Assembly: GCA_029858245.1 (NCBI GenBank)
Contig: JAOUFL010000039.1
Span: 1-12,630, forward strand
DNA from: Candidatus Zixiibacteriota bacterium
GTDB lineage: Bacteria; Zixibacteria; MSB-5A5; RBG-16-43-9
Length of the DNA stretch: 12,630 nt
Reading direction: 5' to 3'
This document shows, piece by piece, positions 1 to 4,467 of the stretch. Under the pieces are notes generated by a model, which ran no database searches, was not told the origin of the DNA, and saw nothing but the letters and a program-made list of their open reading frames with translations. Position numbers and translations under genes: made by a program. How positions within the stretch are numbered: the first letter of the stretch is position 1; every line of letters starts with the position of its first letter.

Positions 1-583
1 GTCTCATCCACATATATCTTTAGTTTTTACCCTGTTTTTTTGCTATGATAATCGGAGCCAGAGCTGTTCCTATTCCGCCTGTAGCTAAAGCACCGGCGTT
101 GCAGTGAGTTAGAACACTGTATCCATTTTTAATAAGCCGTGCACCATATTCTCCAATTTTCTGACACATGATTTTATCTTCCTGGTGGATAAGCGTCGCT
201 TCCCTTAAAAGTCTTTTGTTTTTGCTGTTGCTGTCACTTTTTTCGAATCTCGAGGCTATTTTTTTCATCCTCTCCAGAGCCCAGAATAGGTTAACTGCAG
301 TGGGGCGGGTTGATTTTAAAGCAGCAATAACCGAGTTTAATCTACGGTTGTAATCGTTTTTGTCTTGGTATTCCCTGTTCATCATCCCCAGAACGACTCC
401 ATAGGCAGCTGCAATTCCGATGGCGGGCGCTCCGCGTATCTTAAGCTCTTTAATGGCACTGGCTAAACCTTTATAATCTCTATATTCTTTGTAGACGACC
501 TTCAAAGGAAGTCTGGACTGGTCCAAGATTATGACTCTGTTTTTAACCCATTCGATAGTTTTATATTTCAGTTTGATCTCCAA
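1..583 (-). CDS. mtnA: S-methyl-5-thioribose-1-phosphate isomerase, N-terminal part, apparent frameshift near the window edge
   Basis: MtnA converts methylthioribose-1-phosphate to methylthioribulose-1-phosphate in methionine salvage, in the cytoplasm. Seen here: TIEW (9-12), LDQSRLP (20-26), RGAPAIGIAAAYG (50-62), STRPTAVNLFWAL (91-103) and THCNAGALAT (159-168), which holds the expected catalytic Cys161. The start is TTG at 583, with GGAG six bases upstream and no nearby in-frame ATG. The frame stops at 20-22 after 187 residues, about half the usual length of roughly 345. In the -1 frame, bases 1-20 encode KIYVDET, the family's next conserved block, so one base seems missing, probably in the run of five A (minus strand) at 24-28. 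The catalytic Asp and the rest of the C-terminus lie outside the window. It is the last visible gene of the pyr operon, 60 bases after yjbQ. Family assignment is firm. Whether the gene is broken or the base call is wrong is open. Confidence 0.88.
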
Positions 584-643
584 GGGTATCTCCGCCTGAA
601 TTGGGCTACAGTTAAAGATTTGAAATTTAAGCGAACCGAATCA

Positions 644-1063
644 CTATGCTCCGATAAGCTGTACCACGATTTCCCTGCTTCTGGGATACTCATCGAAATC
701 GATCAGCACTATCTGCTGCCAGGTGCCTAAGAGTAGTTCTCCATCAGAAAAAGGGAAGGCTTTGGAAGCACCCAGAAAAGCAGCACGCACATGAGCGTGT
801 CCATTGTGATCTCCCCAGGTTAGGTGATGAGCATACTCGATGTCCTGAGGAACGATACGGTCATACGCCAGGGGTAGGTCTTTTAATAAACCAGGCTCAT
901 ATTCAACAGTTGTGATCCCGGCTGTAGAACCGGGCACAAAAACCAGAACCTGACCCTCCTTTAACCCGGAGCCATTTATAATCTTCTGAACCTCAGAGGT
1001 GATGTTCAAAATATCTGTGTTCCCCTTTGTTTTTATTTTGAAAGTTCTGGTAAGTATGCTCAT
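644..1063 (-). CDS. yjbQ: YjbQ/UPF0047 family protein (secondary thiamine-phosphate synthase family)
   Basis: This 139-residue protein has the usual size and nearly all signatures of the YjbQ (UPF0047) family: PGSTAGITTVEYEPG (44-58), HHLTWGDHNGHAHVRAAFLG (79-98) and LGTWQQIVLIDFDEYPR (112-128). The clustered His, Asp and Glu residues look like a metal or active site. Family members have been reported to have weak thiamine-phosphate synthase activity, but the physiological role is unsettled, so the functional name is tentative. The start is ATG at 1063, with no clear Shine-Dalgarno sequence. It lies 20 bases after pyrC and 60 bases before mtnA on the same strand, so it is probably cotranscribed with the pyrimidine genes and translated partly by coupling. 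No transmembrane segment or signal peptide is seen. Confidence 0.9.
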   Translation of the reverse strand: MSILTRTFKIKTKGNTDILNITSEVQKIINGSGLKEGQVLVFVPGSTAGITTVEYEPGLLKDLPLAYDRIVPQDIEYAHHLTWGDHNGHAHVRAAFLGASKAFPFSDGELLLGTWQQIVLIDFDEYPRSREIVVQLIGA

Positions 1064-1083
1064 AATGCTTTATTGCAATTAGA

Positions 1084-2397
1084 TTATAATTGGTGCATTA
1101 TTTTTCCTTCCACTATGGTTAGATAAGCTTTGCCCTTCAGCTTTTCGCCTCCAAATGGAGAGTTTTTGGATTTTGATTTGAATTCTTCCGGATCAACCGT
1201 CCACATTATATCCGGGTCAATAACAGTTAAGTCCGCAGGCATATCAATCTTTATCTCCCCGGCGTTTAATTTTAATATCCTGGATGGATTAACAGTAAGT
1301 TTTGCGACTGCCTCAGTCCAGGGCAAAATATTTTTCTCTATCAATTCAGTAATAACCAGCCCCAGTGCAGTCTCCAGCCCTACCAGCCCGAAAGGAGCAG
1401 CATCAAACTCTACATCTTTCTCCTCAATGGAGTGAGGGGCATGGTCTGTGGCAATACAATCGATAGTTCCATCCTTTAGCCCTTTTTTCAGAGCTTCGAC
1501 ATCTCTCTTTGTTCTTAAAGGCGGGTTTACCTTGGCGTTGGTATCAAATGTTTTCAGGGCTTCGTCTGTCAAAGAGAAATGATGGGGGGTTGTTTCACAG
1601 GTGATCTTAAGTTTTTTTCTTTTAGCTTCCCGGATAAGATTGACCGAGCCTTCGGTGGAAACATGTGCAATGTGTATTCTTGCCCCGGTGAATTCTGCTA
1701 ACCTTATCTCACGTGCAACCATAACCTCTTCGGCAACACCGGGGATTCCCCTTAATCCTAACAGGGTGGAGATATACCCTTCGTTCATAACCCCGTCAGC
1801 AGAAAGGGATAAATCCTCGCAATGTGATATGACTGGTATATCATACATTTTACTATATTCTAAGGCGTATCTCATTATGGCTGAGTTGTAAATCGGTCTT
1901 CCGTCGTCTGAGATTGCCACAGCACCAGCCTTAACTATATCAGCGATCTCGGTTAATTCTTCCCCCTTAAGACCTTTGGTCGCTGCAGCAATTGAATAGA
2001 TCTTGCACCGGGCTGTTTTTGCTTTCTCGTAAATAAATTTAACTGATTCCTGATTGTCGATGGGTGGTTGGGTATTGGGCATACAGCAGATATTGGTAAA
2101 TCCACCAGTCACCGCTGAAATAGAGCCGGTGTAAATAGTCTCCTCATCCTCCCTGCCAGGCTCTCTCAAATGGGTATGCATATCAATTAACCCGGGAGTG
2201 ATTATCTTTCCATAGAGATTGAGAATTTCGTGTGAGAATTTGATTTTATGCTTTGGTATCAATTTTTTAGTTTCTATTTTAAGGATCTTTCCCTCACCTA
2301 TATAGATATCCCCGATTTTATTTAGCTTTGAAGCAGGATCGATAATTAATCCACCGGCTAAAATTAACTCAGCTTGCTTATGTTTGGTTCTATTCAA
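1084..2397 (-). CDS. pyrC: Dihydroorotase, class I
   Basis: This zinc amidohydrolase interconverts carbamoyl aspartate and dihydroorotate, the third step of UMP synthesis. Visible motifs: GLIDMHTHLREPG with the HxH metal pair, MPNTQPPID, a DDGRPI block, ISHCED, IHIAHVST, ETTPHH, IATDHAPH with the catalytic Asp, and FDAAPFGLVGLETALG. All expected metal ligands and the catalytic Asp are present, so it should be active. The chosen start is TTG at 2397, preceded by GGAGAGG at a 6-base gap. It gives 437 residues and an 8-base overlap with the end of pyrB, typical of translational coupling. A GTG at 2415 would give 443 residues but has no ribosome binding site ahead of it. The match is to the type found next to pyrB (Thermus, Bacillus, Aquifex), not to the shorter E. 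coli class II enzyme. Confidence 0.96.
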   Translation of the reverse strand: MNRTKHKQAELILAGGLIIDPASKLNKIGDIYIGEGKILKIETKKLIPKHKIKFSHEILNLYGKIITPGLIDMHTHLREPGREDEETIYTGSISAVTGGFTNICCMPNTQPPIDNQESVKFIYEKAKTARCKIYSIAAATKGLKGEELTEIADIVKAGAVAISDDGRPIYNSAIMRYALEYSKMYDIPVISHCEDLSLSADGVMNEGYISTLLGLRGIPGVAEEVMVAREIRLAEFTGARIHIAHVSTEGSVNLIREAKRKKLKITCETTPHHFSLTDEALKTFDTNAKVNPPLRTKRDVEALKKGLKDGTIDCIATDHAPHSIEEKDVEFDAAPFGLVGLETALGLVITELIEKNILPWTEAVAKLTVNPSRILKLNAGEIKIDMPADLTVIDPDIMWTVDPEEFKSKSKNSPFGGEKLKGKAYLTIVEGKIMHQL

Positions 2398-3322
2398 CTT
2401 TTCCCTCTCCTCCACTTAAAAGATATAACACTGCCATGCGTATGGCTACTCCATTGGTGACCTGATCCAGTATCACAGAATAGGGACCATCTGCTACTTC
2501 CGCAGTTATCTCTATCCCCCTGTTAATAGGTCCCGGATGCATTATGGTAAAATTCGGATTTAATCTTTTTAACCTTTCCACATTGATCCCGTATTCAATG
2601 GAATATTCTCTCAAGGAGGGAAGCAGTCCACCTTTTTGCCTTTCTAATTGTATACGCAAAACATTGACAACATCTGCTCCCTCTAATGCATTATCCAGAT
2701 TGGAGTAAACATCCACTCCCATCTTTTCAATTTCACAGGGCATAAGGGTATTTGGTCCGCATACTGCTACGCTGGCACCCATGCTTTTCAAACCCCAGAT
2801 ATTTGATCTGGCAACCCGGCTATGCTTAATATCCCCGACAATTATCACTCTTAAACCTTCAAGCTTTCTATATTTTCGTCTTAAGGTGAATATATCCAGA
2901 AGACCTTGAGTAGGGTGTTCATGTGCTCCATCGCCAGCATTGATTATAGATGAAGAAAGGCACCGGGTCAAAAACTGAGGCGTCCCTGCTGATTGATGTC
3001 TGATTATCACCATATCTATTTTCATGGCCTCTATGTTTTTTACAGTATCTTTCAGTGTTTCACCTTTTTTAACACTGGAGGTTGAGGTTGAGAAATTCAC
3101 CAGATCGGCTGATAACCTTTTTTCTGCCAACTCAAAAGAGATTCGTGTTCGGGTAGAAGGTTCATAAAAGAGATTAACCACAGTTACAGCTCTCAGGGTT
3201 GGCACTTTCTTAATTGGTCTTTCCAGGATTTCTTTAAAACTTTCAGCGGTATCCAGAATCATCTCAATCTCATCTTTTGATAGACCCTCTAAACCTAAAA
3301 GGTGCTTGCTTTTTAATTTCAT
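2390..3322 (-). CDS. pyrB: Aspartate carbamoyltransferase, catalytic chain
   Basis: PyrB condenses carbamoyl phosphate with aspartate, the committed step of pyrimidine synthesis. At 310 residues it is full length. Carbamoyl-phosphate contacts are intact: YEPSTRTRISFE with STRT at 56-59, SSVKKGETL (82-90) with the mobile-loop lysine, RHQSAG (108-113) and DGAHEHPTQG (131-140). The aspartate side is represented by VGDIKHSRVARS and the C-terminal HPGPINRGIEI. ATG at 3322 follows GAGGTG with only three intervening bases. No regulatory chain gene (pyrI) is next to it, and its place between pyrR and pyrC resembles Thermus and Bacillus clusters. Its end overlaps the pyrC start. A 97-base gap separates it from pyrR, leaving room for an extra promoter or RNA structure. 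Confidence 0.97.
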   Translation of the reverse strand: MKLKSKHLLGLEGLSKDEIEMILDTAESFKEILERPIKKVPTLRAVTVVNLFYEPSTRTRISFELAEKRLSADLVNFSTSTSSVKKGETLKDTVKNIEAMKIDMVIIRHQSAGTPQFLTRCLSSSIINAGDGAHEHPTQGLLDIFTLRRKYRKLEGLRVIIVGDIKHSRVARSNIWGLKSMGASVAVCGPNTLMPCEIEKMGVDVYSNLDNALEGADVVNVLRIQLERQKGGLLPSLREYSIEYGINVERLKRLNPNFTIMHPGPINRGIEITAEVADGPYSVILDQVTNGVAIRMAVLYLLSGGEGKVE

Positions 3323-3331
3323 CTACACCTC

Positions 3332-3351
3332 ATCTATTTAAAGTAATAGAT
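3332..3351 (-). repeat. Perfect 7-bp hairpin just upstream of the pyrB ribosome binding site
   Basis: On the minus strand ATCTATT, a six-base loop ACTTTA and AATAGAT form a perfect inverted repeat. It ends directly against the GAGGTG ahead of the pyrB ATG. There is no U-tract, so it is not an intrinsic terminator. The loop lacks the UCCNGNGAG core of PyrR binding loops. It could modulate pyrB translation or stabilise processed mRNA. The structure is seen; the function is inferred. Confidence 0.5.
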
Positions 3352-3364
3352 CAGCTCATGCTTA

Positions 3365-3393
3365 TAACTAATTAGTATAATATAAGTTGTCAA
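3365..3393 (-). promoter_or_regulatory. Possible secondary promoter for pyrB
   Basis: A perfect TTGACA (3388-3393) lies in the pyrR-pyrB gap. At the canonical 17-base spacing the -10 position reads only TAGTTA. A better -10, TATACT, lies 8 bases from the TTGACA and would need a different -35, CTGAGA, 17 bases upstream of it. The start site is therefore unclear. The motif would allow pyrBC-yjbQ-mtnA transcription independent of the pyrR leader. Confidence 0.3.
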
Positions 3394-3419
3394 GTATCTC
3401 AGATTATGTGAATTTCGAG

Positions 3420-3974
3420 TCATTTAATTTTTTTCTCCTTCTCCACATAGATACTATCCTCTTTGTCAATCTCTTCTAACTTCACTACTACCAGATCATT
3501 TAATGCTGTAGGTATATTTTTCCCAATATAGTCAGCACGTATTGGAAGCTCTCGATGCCCCCTGTCCACCAGAACAGCTAACTGGATTGACTTTGGTCTG
3601 CCAAAATCGATAATCTGGTCCAGAGCGGCACGTATAGTTCTGCCGGTAAAAAGCACATCATCAACCAGGATTATTATTTTATCAGCCACATCAAACATAA
3701 CTTCAGTCTTCTGAATAATAGGCTGATCTAACTTAGTCTGAATGTCATCACGATATAAAGTGATATCCATAAAACCCAAAGGCACTTCAACTTTTTCTAT
3801 CTCCTGGATTATCCTGGTGAGTCTTTCAGCTAAGGATGCCCCACGAGTCCTTATCCCGATGATTCCAATGTTCTCTGCTCCTTTATTCCTCTCGATAATC
3901 TCATGAGCAATTCTTATCAGGGTACGACGCATAGTCTTCTCATCCATAATCATAACACCTTTTCTTCTGGGCAA
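3420..3974 (-). CDS. pyrR: PyrR bifunctional pyr operon RNA-binding regulator / uracil phosphoribosyltransferase
   Basis: PyrR binds a conserved hairpin in pyr leader RNA when UMP is plentiful and promotes termination. Many members also make UMP from uracil and PRPP. The 184-residue protein is full length and closely follows Bacillus PyrR: RRTLIRIAHEIIERNKG (16-32), RTRG (42-45), DITLYRDD (70-77), the PRPP loop ILVDDVLFTGRT (102-113) and DRGHRELPIRADYIGKNIPT (136-155). The start is TTG at 3974, chosen because AAGGAGGT stands 5 bases before it. ATG codons at residues 8 and 10 have weaker ribosome binding sites. It is the first gene of the operon, directly after an attenuator with a recognisable PyrR site, so it probably regulates itself along with pyrBC. 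Confidence 0.96.
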   Translation of the reverse strand: MPRRKGVMIMDEKTMRRTLIRIAHEIIERNKGAENIGIIGIRTRGASLAERLTRIIQEIEKVEVPLGFMDITLYRDDIQTKLDQPIIQKTEVMFDVADKIIILVDDVLFTGRTIRAALDQIIDFGRPKSIQLAVLVDRGHRELPIRADYIGKNIPTALNDLVVVKLEEIDKEDSIYVEKEKKIK

Positions 3975-3979
3975 CTTAT

Positions 3980-3987
3980 ACCTCCTT
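3980..3987 (-). promoter_or_regulatory. Strong ribosome binding site that fixes the TTG start of pyrR
   Basis: AAGGAGGT on the minus strand, followed by ATAAG and TTG. It is the best Shine-Dalgarno match in the window and supports initiation at the TTG rather than at the ATG codons seven and nine codons further in. It lies about 20 bases after the leader terminator, so translation follows only when transcription reads through. Confidence 0.75.
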
Positions 3988-4009
3988 CGAAGCTGTTATA
4001 AAAACAGAT

Positions 4010-4039
4010 AAAAAAATACCTCCCCCTAAACAGAGGAGG
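4010..4039 (-). terminator. Intrinsic terminator in the pyr leader (attenuator)
   Basis: Minus-strand RNA CCUCCUCU pairs with GGGGGAGG (two G-U pairs) around loop GUUUA, followed by UAUUUUUUU. It sits between the promoter and the pyrR ribosome binding site, as an attenuator should. A short AGGGU (4078-4082) can pair with ACCCU (4037-4041), which would break both this terminator and the base of the PyrR-binding hairpin. That pairing is a plausible antiterminator core, but only five base pairs are evident, so the exact alternative fold is unresolved. Confidence 0.8.
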
Positions 4040-4078
4040 GTTTGGGTTTCTTGTTTTTAAATCTCATTTTTAACTCTA

Positions 4079-4112
4079 CCCTTTACTAATCTCACCGGAT
4101 TAGTTTAAAAGG
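4079..4112 (-). promoter_or_regulatory. PyrR-binding hairpin (anti-antiterminator) in the pyr leader RNA
   Basis: The minus-strand RNA folds as CCUUU, an internal loop, ACUAAUC, hexaloop CGGUGA, GAUUAGU and AAAGG. The core AAUCCGGUGAGAUU matches the established PyrR binding-loop consensus ARUCCNGNGAGGYU, apart from A for G near the end, and has the same stem-hexaloop-stem register as the Bacillus loops. The upper 7-bp stem is perfect. It begins about two bases after the predicted transcription start and precedes a terminator and pyrR itself. Motif and context are seen; binding is inferred from the family. Confidence 0.85.
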
Positions 4113-4120
4113 TTCATTCA

Positions 4121-4148
4121 AAAATATAATCTGGAAAAATATTGTCAA
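4121..4148 (-). promoter_or_regulatory. Promoter of the pyrR-pyrB-pyrC-yjbQ-mtnA operon
   Basis: Perfect -35 TTGACA (4143-4148), 16-base spacer, -10 TATTTT (4121-4126); an overlapping TATATT gives a shorter spacer. The surroundings are AT-rich. The predicted start near 4114 places the PyrR hairpin at the very 5' end of the transcript, as in known pyr leaders. Confidence 0.65.
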
Positions 4149-4319
4149 GTATTTTTTGAAAATTTTTTCCACGGATTTAATAACCTTATATAAAAATGGA
4201 TTTCCTCTAATCCGAAAACGTTGTGCAGTTAAATGCAATAATGTTATTTCGGGATGCATAAATGATTGGCAATATTAAATTTTTCGCATTTTGCAAAAAA
4301 GATTTCTTTAAAAAATTCC
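4149..4319. other. AT-rich spacer between two divergent promoters
   Basis: This is the central part of the 493-base gap between pyrR and the protease gene. The flanks hold the pyr leader and promoter on the left and the protease promoter and leader (4320-4467) on the right. This stretch itself contains no open frame longer than a few codons, no tRNA or riboswitch that I recognise, and no obvious repeat. Its high A+T content could act as upstream promoter sequence. Confidence 0.5.
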
Positions 4320-4348
4320 TTGACAACTTCCTTATCCCGATGTAATCT
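4320..4348 (+). promoter_or_regulatory. Promoter of the secreted protease gene
   Basis: TTGACA at 4320-4325, 17-base spacer, TAATCT at 4343-4348. The -35 is perfect and the spacing ideal; the -10 is weaker. A start near 4355 would leave a leader of about 110 bases before the ATG at 4468. The same CTTGACAACTT string occurs upstream of pyrB on the other strand. Confidence 0.55.
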
Positions 4349-4467
4349 AAAAACTTACAAGAGATGATTTAAGGAGAAGATAGGCTATTGATTTTTTGAA
4401 CAGTTTTATTCTAAAGGTAGGATATTTGCTTTTATGAAGAGTGAATTAATTGACTTGAGGGGGAAGA

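Noticed and set aside
1130..1435. Plus-strand open frame inside pyrC
   Set aside because: It lies wholly antisense to conserved dihydroorotase codons and shows no recognisable motif or ribosome binding site.
4196..4265. Short ATG-initiated frames in the pyrR-protease gap
   Set aside because: Each ends after two to four codons and none has a ribosome binding site.
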